DNA of 64,000 nucleotides from Asterella californica (Eukaryota; Streptophyta; Marchantiopsida; Marchantiales; Aytoniaceae), in assembly GCA_036924285.1 (NCBI GenBank), contig JAYKYS010000017.1, positions 1,159,501 to 1,223,500 on the forward strand, written 5' to 3'. Positions 53,812-64,000 of this stretch are shown piece by piece; the first letter of the stretch is position 1; every line of letters begins with the position of its first letter. The notes beneath the pieces are model-generated. The model was given only the letters and a program-made list of their open reading frames with translations. It made no database searches and was not told where the DNA came from. Position numbers and translations under genes: made by a program.

Positions 53812-56514
53812 TACCTGCCATCATCACAGACAGTCTCTCATGATCTACTTATTCGCAAGTCCAACCTCACCGTGAGAGGAATAGAAGTAGTCTGACTGGT
53901 CCGCAACTCTAGACTCACTACGACAACACATTGGAGTGAACTCACTCAGAAATCAAGCGCCAACACAAGCAAACACTGCATACAACAAGAAGTAGAATAT
54001 GGAGGGGTTCCAACCACAAGAAGTCCAAACGATAACTCTCCACACTCAAACATACACAGAAGATAAATCCAGCCTCACTCTCACTGACGTCTTCTCTTCG
54101 ATGATCACATGCACAATATATAACCACGAACTATTATAAACTGTACCTAAGATCATTAACTAGATGTCCAAACTTTTAGTAGCTCTAAAAGTCTATATGT
54201 GATAGCTCTACTAGTTCACCCAAGTCAACTGTTATCAACTTCTTCCATGCGCATCTCTATGGCATAGACAAACGCTATTACAACTACAGCTTCCTTCTGG
54301 TACTATAGGATCGTCATACCACTCCTCTAGGAACGTGCAAAAAGATCTCGTACCATCTTAAACAAGTCCATAAATATTTGCACGTCTCTCTAGAAGACAC
54401 CAAGAGCTATTGGTCTAGTGGTAAACCAAAGCTAAGAGCTAAATAGTTAAGCACATTCTTCAAGAATAGTGTTGGGATGGGTGACCTGATTTTACTCACT
54501 CCCACATCATTGAAATTATGCTTAGCTTATGCATACCAGCAAGCTGACTTGCTGGCTTGGTTCGACTCCGCACTCTCTCATGCCTCCGCACATCTGCTCC
54601 AAAAGCAACTTCGAACAACTCCACAAGGCAGAAATCTGCCAAAGGTACACACGTAGGCAAGTTTACATCAGATTTTTGACCACCCGCAATCTTTTTTCTC
54701 ATCTAACTCACTCGATCCTTCACCAAATCAGATATTTTTGGTGCGTTAGAATCGTCTTCCTAATGCTCACCAAGTACACTCATTGTCACAAGTAATTGCC
54801 GACCAATGCTTACCCAACATCCATCGACGCACATCTGTCGATCTCCAAATTGATCTAAAAATCTGTCACAAGAAATTTCAGCAGCGCTTCCACACTAGCC
54901 CATCACAAATCTTATCAAGAGTAGGTCCACACACTACTAATCCGAACAGCGCTCAAGCACACGATCAAAACGAATCACTCCGAGCATGCGTGCACCAGCA
55001 AATCAAAGGTACCAACGATCTACACACTCCGGAGATATCATCGGCACAAATCTGCAATCTTAGAGCACTCAATCAGACCTCGCAACTTCAGTTCTTCGAG
55101 TAATAAGGATCGCTACTCACTCCACCATGCCAACCGACAATACACAAACACTAAAGTCGAGCCACACTCACTTTATGCACCAAAGAGTCCAAGTTGCAGT
55201 CACCAAAGACTATCTATCATAGCCAGGAGCTTGAAGACTGAACTCGGTAGGTACGCATATACCCCTAGTGGGGTTTTACGCACCTACTGCTTTGTTGCGC
55301 CAGCAGAAGCTCTTGCTCAGTAGATCATAAAACTCACAACGCTAACCTGCAAACCAAAATCACAAGTTAGCGTCCATGCATCACTTACCTTAACTCTGTT
55401 TGGTCCGGACCAAAGCCGGACCGTCTCTAAAATCATCAAGCTCGGCATTCTCTAAGTCCCGACCTAGACCCGCCTAGGTCGGTCTCAAAACATGAGCAAG
55501 TCACAAGATGACTTGGGGCGGACTTCCCATAAAGTCCAAGGTCTTAAACGGTACCTCCAGCACACCTAACGGTCCAACCGCTCGTGATGTCCGTCTGGGT
55601 CTAGGCTCCCGAACGGTGGTCTAATCCGCCGTCTCGTTCTCTAGTTTTGCTCCAGCCCTTACATCGTTCCTAAGTCCAGACGTCCAAGTCTCGACCAAAA
55701 GGTGCCTTGGAACCAGTCCAACCATCACCTCATGCCCTCAGAGTCTGCCCACCGAACCCTTGGGTAGGGTCACTCGTCCTGACCCATCCAGGCATCGAGC
55801 CCCCCTTATATATACTTCTAGGGATCCGCAGCTCCGCCCTCCTCTTTGGTCCCTAAAAATTACACCACAACCCGATCACGAGTTTGGTCATAATTCTCAA
55901 CTCAAAGATCAGTTCGAGGAGTTCTACATATTACTGGAAAGCCATCGGCGAGTCCTTTCTAATGATATCATAGTCACCTCGAGATCTTATGGGGAGCTCC
56001 GTCCACGACCTAAAACGTCACTGGAGCTCCAACACTTAGTCATTTTTCGAAAACCTGTGGTCCAGATCCAAACTCGAACCATGTGGCTCGGATCAGCGTC
56101 CGAACCACGGTCTGTCTGCGTCTCAGACTCACGTCTCGGTCTCGCATCTCAGACCCACGTCTTTGACGTATGTTTGGTCCGTTTCTAGACTTGCCGTCTT
56201 AGGTCAGCGTTTGTATGGGATCGTCTTGGGGTAGACCCTTATGTCCTTATCCAATGTTCCAACCTTGGTTCAGAGAACCACTTAAGGTTCATCTGATCCC
56301 AACTTCCCGGTCAAGCCGTTTAGTCCTACTCGTAGCGTTCACAACCTAGCGCAAGTCCACTAGGATTCTGTTGTTCACGTTTGTGCCCGACCTTGAGATT
56401 TAGGGTCACGACATGGGGCTAGCCCAAAAACTCACCTTAACTGTACTAACGGCCCTACCGGGACTAGCCATTATGTACTCGGTCAACCTAGCCGGAGTGC
56501 TAAACTGACGTGAG
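53812..56514 (-). mobile_element. Family B fragment, copy 3 (leader and LTR part X)
   Basis: 53812-55110 matches the copy 2 leader (41071-42490); 55110-55268 and 56419-56514 match module X, split by solo LTR F. No coding region remains. The right end, CTGACGTGAGA at 56505-56515, corresponds to X start TGTCACGTCAG and borders non-repetitive DNA. On the left, C2's 5' LTR E ends at 53807. Confidence 0.75.
55274..56413 (-). mobile_element. Solo family C LTR F with 5-bp target duplications
   Basis: 1140 bp, plus-strand TTTTACGCACC...GTCACGACA. TGGGG at 55269-55273 and 56414-56418 are perfect target duplications; removing F restores CCCTAGTGGGG-TTAGCCC-like family B sequence as at 10061-10082. No internal region, so a solo LTR. 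It gives the best definition of the LTR ends for the family. Confidence 0.9.
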
Positions 56515-56875
56515 ATAACACTGAGATATTTTGTCCACTAGTTAGTAACTAAAGATAGTAGTGCTAGTTTGACGCAACGGCTAGTACCACAGAGCATGTT
56601 GCTCACGGTTGCTGCCTATGTAAATTAGATAAGTTTTATGATTCATGTAGGATGGTATTTGAACTAGCTTTCATAGTCATTGAAGCACTAGTGTTAGAAG
56701 CAATCGTTATGGAGAATTGAAGTAGAAGCTTGTCACTTTCATATTTTGTACCAGTTCAATCCACAGAGAGAGAGAAGCTCCACTTCAAGGACAAGGTCGG
56801 CCTCCCAAGAAAGGACATGAAGCAATCTGGGGAAGAGGCCAAGCTTTAGAATGAAATTATGAAGCCTAATTGTAA
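56515..56875. other. Non-repetitive DNA, no gene seen
   Basis: First sequence to the right of the retroelement block. No motif or frame of interest; a GAGAGAGAGAAG run lies at 56764-56775. Confidence 0.45.
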
Positions 56876-57110
56876 GTGTTCAAGGCAGTAATACAAATAA
56901 TCTTTTTTGAGAGCTCACGCGAGTAACTCAAGAATACGTTCTTTAGCATTCAAGAGAGTGGTTCAAGTAGTCACATTTGAGTGTCCAAGAGAGTAGTTCA
57001 AGGAATCACTTATGTGTGTCCATGAGAGTTGTACAAGGGATCATACTTGAAGAGCCTGACGAAGTAATCCAAGGAGTCTTGAGAGTTCAGGGAAGCAATA
57101 CCATAGACCT
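56876..57110. repeat. Minisatellite, about 35-bp unit, six copies
   Basis: Units share GTGTCCAAGAGAGTAGTTCA followed by AGGAATCACTTAT-like sequence: starts near 56876, 56910, 56948, 56980, 57014 and 57049. The two best units (56980 and 57014) are each about 35 bp. An open frame at 56977-57165 is a by-product of the 35/36-bp spacing. Confidence 0.7.
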
Positions 57111-57479
57111 TTTGATAGATATAGGAGAATCGTTTATCAGAAAATGGAAGGTATCAAAAAAGTAATCATCAAGACAAACTACTTTCAGGAGATATTAACT
57201 TATATTCTCAAGTTTAACATTTAACTTGCGTTCAATTTCAAAAGAAGGTCAGTTTCAAGAAGTCGTGTCTCTAATAGTCGTGACACTTCTTTCATGGGCT
57301 CATGCATAATCTACAAGGAGAATACAAACCTAAAAGTTGGGCTAATCGACGACAAATTGATTAACATGCACAAATGATGTCTAAGATATTGTTAGGTCCA
57401 AATATGAGTTAGTAGAGGTAGTGAGTATACATGAACCTCCAAATATTCATGGTTTACCAACATAAACCACGGGTAGAGG

Positions 57480-57790
57480 AAGAACATCAGTCATCAACAA
57501 CTTATATGTTGATATCAAGAGAATTTTTATTTGATATCAATAGACTATTTTCTTGATATCAGTAAATTATTAGATATTTTTAAAGAACAATTAGATTTTT
57601 ATAGTAATATAACTTTGATTTCTATATTAGAAATCAAACTATAATAATCGAGGTTATTATAATATTCATAGAAATAGAAGTTCAATTACTATAATCACGA
57701 TAGTAATCGATATCGATTACTATAAACGCAAGAGTAATCAAAGTTGACCACTAGTTACTGATATCAGTATATCACTTCCTGATTACTCAC
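57480..57790. repeat. AT-rich segment with clustered palindromes
   Basis: GATATC occurs repeatedly. TTTGATTTCTA-TAT-TAGAAATCAAA spans 57614-57638 and AGTAATCGATATCGATTACT is a perfect 20-bp palindrome at 57702-57721, flanked by TTACTAT/ATAGTAA. It may be a decayed foldback element or a matrix-attachment-like stretch; no evidence decides. Confidence 0.55.
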
Positions 57791-59283
57791 AAGCTACTCG
57801 TCTCCATAAACCACTCTGTTCAAAGGTTTAGTTACTTCATAGAGGCATGTAAGTTTCTGCGAAAAATCTCAAATCCTTCTCAATTACCGTATGGAAATTT
57901 TCAAGAATTTGATTTCAAACAAAAAAAAACTTAATTAAATTTTCTATGGACAATTGGTTTTGCATTTTACCATATTACAATTACATATAGATTAATTTGA
58001 AGTTTTATGTAGATGTAAAACAAATAATATAAGATTAAAAGGATGAAAATGAATCACTATCCTTGAAATAAGTTTAATATTCATTTATCCAGTTGCAATA
58101 TAGACCGCCAGCTACGGTAGAGAGGTTCGAAATGTACAGAAGTTAGGACCAAATTTCTATTTGTCCACTGCCCTACGGAAGTGTACAATTAAACATTATA
58201 GAAGTTCTAAGGTGAAAAAAGTACACTCCAGATACTAAATACGTAGATGTAATAAATCAAAGTTTACAGTACCATTTTTTTGCGTCGCACACATATCTAG
58301 TATAGTGTAGCTTTCGACGATAATCGCGCGGTAAGCAGCGCGAGGTGTAGCTTAGGTCTGTTTAAAGTCTTAAAACTTGCATTTTTCTGCTTACCTATGT
58401 TGTGTAGATGATCATGTGATTAGAAAAAGAATACATGGACCCTATACATGATACCCTGATACATGAATACATATACATGGACCATATAAGCATCCTCAAC
58501 CGTCTTTGGGGAACTTTTACTCTCTTTCCTTTATTGGAAGATTAAATGTGATGTATTAATTCTGTATTTAAGTTGTTATGAACAATAATTTGTGGTTAAA
58601 TGACAACAAGGAGTGAAATTACAAGAAAATCCAAATATAACCCATAAACCAAACGCTGAAGAGCTAGCAAAACTACAAGTGCACAAACTGACTAACAAAA
58701 ACACATTAATTTAATTCAGATATTAATTTATTATCTAAACTTTCTGTAAAATGTAACAAATTAAACTTGCTAAGGTGAATAAAGCAACCTTAAAGCAAGC
58801 TAGTGACCCTAAACCCTAATCCAACCTACAGTCGTAGATCCCCATCAGAATATAAATTTCAAAATACAAAAGAACGGTACGCTGAGGACGTGATAATTGC
58901 CGGATTATAGTTAGCAAGTTGTTGCCAGAAAAATCGAAAACGTCGAGAAATGTAGCATAAAGTGAGGAAGATCTAGGGCATGCTCTGTATTCTTTATTAA
59001 TTTCGTTGAATCACCCATAGACTATTGAGTAATGCAAACTTTAGACATAGGAAATCGTCAAGAAATGGTTTCCTTTCAGTGTACACCATAAGTACTTGAT
59101 GGGGTCTTCCCATCCGTTTGCTATTCATTGGGTCGCGTTTTTCCTTTAGTAGGACTTGGATTGAAAGATATGACATATGAACCAGAAAGCATGCAATAAA
59201 TCGTGATACAGATTAAATTGTGAGCAAGATTGGGTTGCAAAGAAATCACATCCATTAGTATCAAAAGATCAAACAAAGTCTAC
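57791..59283. other. Intergenic DNA, no gene seen
   Basis: AT-rich, frequent stops. It might hold downstream exons of the Kelch-type gene at 59284-59371, but none could be recognised. Confidence 0.45.
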
Positions 59284-59371
59284 CTTGGTCCATGTCATGC
59301 TTCGGAGGTCCAGATAGAAAAGATCATTGAGAAGTTTCTGTTCGTCGTTTCTTCCTCCAAAAATGTATAAA
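59284..59371 (-). CDS. Probable exon of a Kelch-repeat protein
   Basis: The minus strand reads LYIFGGRNDEQKLLNDLFYL then DLRSMTWTKVD, one Kelch blade: hydrophobic-x-(F/Y)-GG, then N-D-(L/V)-x-x-(L/Y)-D and W. The stretch is bounded by a good acceptor (TTATCTCAG, 59372-59380) and donor (ACCAAG/GTAGAC, 59278-59289), giving an 88-bp exon. Plant Kelch genes (for example Kelch-phosphatases and acyl-CoA-binding Kelch proteins) have many short exons. Neighbouring exons were not found, so this may be a real gene running through the region or a relic. It is the only host-type coding signal in the window. Confidence 0.5.
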
Positions 59372-59380
59372 CTGAGATAA

Positions 59381-61769
59381 GAAAGAATCAAGTGAGTTAG
59401 TGAAACGTTAATCTCATATGCATGCATTATGTCGAACAGATCCACAAGTCTCAACGAACTACAAACAATATAAAAAGTTGATAAAGATATTTTACATAAA
59501 CATTTGATAAAACTGAACCAGATTGATCCTTCCTAGAATCCGTCTGAATAAAAGGCTATCTCTCTTGCGCTAGCACAAGCATACTGTAGCACAAGATAAC
59601 TTCAAGAAACTAACCTATGCATAGACTCATTAAACCTATAGCTACATGTAAGAGCAATTAACATAAAATTTTCTGATTGACCGCTCTAAATTAATCCAGT
59701 TTCGTTTATAATTAAAACAAAGAATAGAAGACAATTTGGCACCTCTTCCTTCTTTCTTCCATGAGCCGAAGTTAGACAATATTATTGTATAAACTCATCT
59801 CTAGAACCGAATGGTAAGAGTGTGGTAAAAGTCAGATACCGTGCCGAATGAACATGTAGTAGTGAAACTGCAAATAGCGACAATATATGTTTTAATGTCC
59901 CGAACGGTTGAGGCTTGGTAAGGAGGGTTAGAGTTTTCCAGAGTCCATATCTTGCAATATGGATGGAACTTACACACAAAAATTTAAACACATGCGAGCA
60001 GTGGAATGTACAACTGTCTTGACAACTCTCTTGTGTGTCTCGCTATTTGCAAACAAGATCATCTCCATGTTTTAGAGAAGTAAGTTTCAAGTGGACAAAA
60101 AAACCACACGAAATGCGATTTTTTATTTTTTTTCAGTAACAGATGTACCCTTCTATCTAACATGGAAATTTCAGAGAGTTACTCCTTTAAATGCACATAT
60201 ATCAAAATTGTCTATATTTTAATTTTTTGTAAATATAAACATCAGAACTTCTTAGAACATGACAGATTCAAGTCATAGTTGTCACTTTGCAACAACGGTG
60301 TAGTTCTTTTCATCATCTCTTGGTTTTCAGTGACTTAATCAGCTTCATATAGTCCCCCACAAATGGAAGCTTCAAGAAAACTTAAACCTACGTTTGTTTA
60401 TCAGTAAAGCTTTATGACAACAAGTATTCCGACAGACCAGAAACATTCCCTTCTTCAGTCGAGGTTTGAGAGTTTACAGAGCTCGTAGTTCTGCGACCTC
60501 TAAGTTCAACATGACAATGATAATCATGTCGCTACTACTTTATACAGGTGAATCTGAGCATGGAAGAGACATTTATAGTACCCTTTCCAGAATGAAAGCC
60601 TCATAATTATTTGGTTTGTTTAGTAATTATATTTTAGACCTTTGTTCTAGGATAACAGTATTTCAGAAAACAGGTGATTCCTTGTAAAAGTAGTTACGTT
60701 GCGCAAATTCCACGTCTTGCTACTGATAAAATTTTACCCAGTCTAGATTATGGAGAAGATATGGCATTTGGGGTACAAAGGAATGTCTATGATAGAAATG
60801 TGTATGTTCAAACTAATTTATCTCTTAGGAAATAGAGAACTCATAGGCTTTAGTAGATTATCTTATCAACAACAACAAGTCATTATCATGAATGATAAGT
60901 AGGAAGGAGTGAGGATCTTGATTTGCTTTTTGAGCTATCCTCTACCCACATTGCCTTACTCTGCATTACCACAGAGCCTCTCGAAAGTAGTGATACGAGT
61001 TTACCAAGTTCCGCGCTTTCGTGTAGCGTTCTCAAGCAATCAATGGTGCAAAGGGACTTAGGGTTTTTTTCCACTATATGCTTATTTTGTTTATCAGTGG
61101 TCGTCAGAAAGGCTTGGTAATAAGAACGCCCTCCCCACTGGCAAAATTTTTCCTCTTAAGAGAATACTTTCAGGAATATAGGATATTAACGATTTTGGCT
61201 GAGTGTACCTGCACCCCAATTTTTTTGATATTTTCGCCCAGAGCGTCTGACGCACGGTTCCACTTGCTTCCACGTGGACGGTCAGGAGTGGTTAAACGAT
61301 GACGGGGACAAACTCACAGGAGTAGAGGGCGTGCGAAGAGGATTTTGACTTCCTACCTCCTTGCAACACCGCGTGCGTCTGATTTCACAGTTCCCCCGTT
61401 AGCTTTGTGCTCTCGTGGAATTCGAGCATTTTCAAAGAATTTGGCTACTGTTGCTCGTGTTGCGGCAGGTGGGTAGTTTCCAAACTGCATCGTCGGACAT
61501 TGGATGCGAAACAGTAGGCGTGCGTGAAATTTCAAAGGCGGAGAAGAATTTGCGAGTGTTGTGGCTGTTGCAAGTGACGCGGCAGGTGGCAAATTTCGGA
61601 GCTGAATCGACGAGCGGTGGAGCAATGGTACAGTGAGGAAAGGACTTTGATCTCGTGCTCGGGCCCAAGAGCATTCATCAGGTGAGAGAGACTTTGGCCA
61701 TGCACCCATAACCGGTGTCAAGGTAGAATTTACATCGAGAGTATTTATCTCATTAGTTGGTTGTGGTTG
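59381..61769. other. Intergenic or intronic DNA, no gene confirmed
   Basis: Two open stretches on the minus strand (60886-61074, starting MEKNPKSLCTIDCLRTLHES, and 61353-61721) look less random than others but show no known motif. A poly-T/A tract lies near 60117-60135. I do not call genes here. Confidence 0.4.
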
Positions 61770-61870
61770 TGTTAGAATTAGACTGTATAGTATGAATATA
61801 AGTACAGCAACTAGTTCAGATCATTTGGATTCATGCTCTTTCGTAGATCAAGCTTGTCCTTGTACAGAAG

Positions 61871-61878
61871 TATAAATA
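61871..61878 (+). promoter_or_regulatory. TATA box in Copia 5' LTR
   Basis: TATAAATA, repeated at the same LTR position in the 3' copy (62828-62835). Confidence 0.5.
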
Positions 61879-62121
61879 TTTGGTCTATAGACCTCCTGTC
61901 TCATTATTATCTTATTAGCTTACACATACTTGGTCTCTCTTGCATAGATTCTCTCTCTTTTTTTTTTAATATGATATGAGAGCTTCATGTTGTGATTTTC
62001 CTAGCACAATAACATAGGCTTCATGATCCTAGGCATAGGTGAAAGAGCAATCAGAAGATGCTCCTCGCTCAGACGATCGCAGAGCTCAATAGAATCTTAG
62101 TAATTCAGCGACACATCTGAG

Positions 62122-62726
62122 ATGGTGAACACGTTCAGCATGAAAAGTTGGACGAAGTTCGATGAGACGTACTTCACATACTGGAAGCACAAGATGAAGC
62201 TCCAGTTAGACGTGAAAGATGTCTTTAGAATTGTTGATGATAGTGTATTTCGATCAGTTGTCACTTCCGGTAATCTTTTATTCGCAAATGGAGCAGATAG
62301 CATTGAGGAGTGGGATCGTGAGAACATGCTCTCACGGTGATAAATCAGTGTTGCGAGAACATTGTTATCGATCACATTATTTCTTGTCGTTCGACTATCA
62401 ATGCGTGAAACATGTTGACTTCCAACTTTACCGCGCAAGACATAGTGACCCATATCCATTTGAAAGAAAAGTTGTGAATATTCAAGATGAGGACGAACGA
62501 CACTGTCACATTGCATGTAAACACCTTCAAATCTATCGTCGAGCAGTTGGCGTCTACAAGTATACAAGTAAGCACACAAGAGCAACTGCTCACACTCATT
62601 GATAGCATGCCTGAAAGCTACCAAATGTTCTTACAAGTGATGAGATGCAACACCAGCTTGACAGTGCAAGATCTCATCTCATTTTTTTCTCACCGAAGAA
62701 ACCTTCCGTCGAAGAATGCAACATGA
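62122..62726 (+). pseudogene. Ty1/Copia gag
   Basis: Starts MVNTFSMKSWTKFDETYFTY then WKHKMKLQLDVKDVFRIVDD and GADSIEEWDRENM, the UBN2/retrotran_gag domain of plant Copia elements (F-x-x-W-x-x-x-M, W-x-x-x-D). After a frame change it continues NMLTSNFTAQDIVTHIHLKE in another frame, then NDTVTLHVNTFKSIVEQLAS, EQLLTLIDSMPESYQMFLQV and SLTVQDLISFFSHRR. TGG-to-TGA at 62406-62408 is one lesion. The usual zinc knuckle downstream is missing. Confidence 0.8.
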
Positions 62727-62940
62727 ACCTTCGACCGCATTGCACAGGGAAGAGACAATCACGCAAGCAAGGCAAAAGTTTAGAGTTATGAGTGTGAGTT
62801 TAGGCCTAGCCTGCCTTTGTACCAAAGTATAAATACCTGACCTATGGACCTCCTAGCTCATTATTATCATTCACTAAACAAGCTTACACATACTTGGTCT
62901 CTCTTGCATCGATTTTCTCACTCTTTTCTCTATAGGTTGA

Positions 62941-63368
62941 GCATATAGTGGCATAGTTGTGTGGGCATAACATTCTCTGTGGTCACGTGGGCGTAATATT
63001 TCATATACCATGTTAGTTTGATACTTGTCACACGCCTTGCGGAAGAGAATGTTGCTGCATTTGATTCATTTTGCGAGTGAATCATGCTACAGGAATCACA
63101 CGTCTAAAGGCTTGAATTGTGAATGTTGTTGTTGTGTTGTGTTGAATTTTCCGGCTTGATGCTCCTCGTGACACCACCTCATATATTTCTTTTAGCATGA
63201 TAACATTGTCTGCACTGAGATGCTCCAGTCCAAGTAAATGCATCTTGTAGTTCAACGTGCTTGAGCAATGTAAGTGTTTTAAGAATTTTTTTCCAAGTGT
63301 GGGATATTACACTCTGTCGTTGTGCATTGTTACTCACTGTAGGTTATAGAATAAAGAGCATTGCAGTA
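62941..63368. other. Intergenic DNA, no gene seen
   Basis: No motif or frame of interest; GTTGTTGTTGTGTTGTGTTG run near 63125-63143. Confidence 0.45.
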
Positions 63369-63660
63369 TGTTTCAGCAATTGTGACTCCTGAAGTCTTGT
63401 GTTTGTCTTTCAAGTTCTGTACTTACCTGAACTATGTTAGGACTCTATTTATCTCGCTGTAGTATGTCCATATACGTGTAAGATCTCGTGCAATAGCATT
63501 CCATTGTGATAATATAGAGTTTTTATACTGTCGTCATGTTTCAGGAATTGTGCAACGTGAAGCCTTGGCTTTGCGTTTCAGGTTTTGTACTAACCTGAAG
63601 TATTACCTGCACATGGAACTGGAGTCTAGGACTCTATTCATCTCGCTACTCTATGTACAT
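63369..63660. repeat. Diverged direct repeat, 168-bp offset
   Basis: 63369-63490 and 63537-63655 share TGTTTCAGxAATTGTG, GTTTTGTACTxACCTGAA-like blocks and GACTCTATTxATCTCGCT, with indels between. Too old to date; no coding potential. Confidence 0.6.
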
Positions 63661-64000
63661 GCTTCAGTCATTCATACTGCACACCTGCAGAAGAGATAAA
63701 CATTGGGTTCTCTACATGGTTGTTGTGCTGCTATGTGTGAGTGCTTCTTTGACGTTTGAATTCTACTGAAAGTGCAGCTAATTTCTGATAAAAGATCTAG
63801 GTACTCACACATCGATGTGAGTCCACTCTGTGCATTTCAGTTTGAGAAGAGACAAATGTTCAGAAGGAGTTTATATGTTCTCAGAGTTTGAATGTGTCCT
63901 TAATTTTCCTGATGGACTACTGATGGTTCCATCTGGTCTATGTGGAGCACGCAATATGGATCTCTTGCAGGAGTCGGATATCTTTGACTCTCTGACAAAC
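63661..64000. other. Intergenic DNA to window end, no gene seen
   Basis: No reading frame with a recognisable motif and no repeat. Confidence 0.4.

Larger units (their letters stand above)
61770..62940 (+). mobile_element. Short, internally deleted Ty1/Copia element
   Basis: 5' LTR about 61770-61967 starts TGTTAGAATTAG; a degenerate Met-tRNA primer site (ATGATATGAGAGCTTCATG) follows at 61971-61989; then a decayed gag; then a partial 3' LTR to about 62940. The LTRs share GTATAAATA, GACCTCCT..CTCATTATTATC, ACACATACTTGGTCTCTC and TTGCATxGATT. Protease, integrase, RT and RNase H are absent, so the ~1.2-kb unit is an LTR-gag-LTR derivative. Confidence 0.75.

Noticed and set aside
60886..61074. 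Small minus-strand protein gene
   Set aside because: Less random than most open frames, but no motif, no splice context and no start support.
1..64000. tRNA, rRNA or snoRNA genes
   Set aside because: I found no cloverleaf-like A/B boxes or rRNA sequence; TGGTATCAGAGC hits are primer-binding sites of LTR elements.

Overview
The window is nuclear DNA of a plant or close green-algal relative. A short TTTAGGG telomere-type run lies at 4197-4214, the chromovirus has a primer-binding site for plant initiator Met-tRNA, and LINE, Copia and Ty3/gypsy remnants occur together. I cannot name the species; a non-seed streptophyte (bryophyte, lycophyte, fern or charophyte) is my inference from the element types. 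I see no complete host gene.

Layout. 1-9.8 kb: AT-rich intergenic DNA with local repeats, two small tandem arrays (4.45-5.0 and 5.5-6.0 kb) and a decayed LINE 3' end (6.6-7.6 kb). 9.8-28.5 kb: composite Ty3/gypsy element of family B (minus strand), with a complete 9.2-kb family A element (11451-20624) inserted in its integrase. 28.5-34.6 kb: mosaic of pieces of families C, B and A in both orientations. 34.6-42.8 kb: second, collinear family B copy (minus). 42.8-53.8 kb: four-level nest of family C chromovirus pieces (C2 5' LTR, then solo LTR D, then full-length C1 at 45543-53051). 53.8-56.5 kb: third family B fragment split by solo C LTR F, which has perfect TGGGG target-site duplications. 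56.5-64 kb: AT-rich DNA with a 35-bp minisatellite, one probable Kelch-repeat exon and a short internally deleted Copia element.

Main result. Family B is an LTR retrotransposon whose order is gag (two CCHC knuckles) - aspartic protease - cytosine-C5 DNA methyltransferase - reverse transcriptase - RNase H - integrase - PHD finger - stop. The methyltransferase is visible in two separate copies (22860-23800 and 37230-38110), with motifs I, IV (PC/SCQ-type), VI (ENV/ENI), VIII (RPRLWW), IX and X in order. The PHD finger (C4HC3) is seen in three places (10429-10564, about 34600-34686, 30876-30899), and in the two that reach the end the coding region stops one residue after its last cysteine. So the element appears to carry both a DNA-methylation writer and a chromatin reader. 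Capture of cytosine methyltransferases by retrotransposons has, as I recall and cannot check here, been reported in charophyte algae and dinoflagellates; the combination with a terminal PHD finger is what I find most worth following. All copies here are broken by stops, frameshifts, deletions and nested insertions.

Family A has a distinct Ty3/gypsy pol (FLDD reverse transcriptase, VDHGSE protease, acidic integrase tail) resembling a lineage I know mainly from basidiomycete fungi; its protease block is inverted in place. Family C is a chromovirus with a C-terminal chromodomain and a Met-tRNA primer-binding site.
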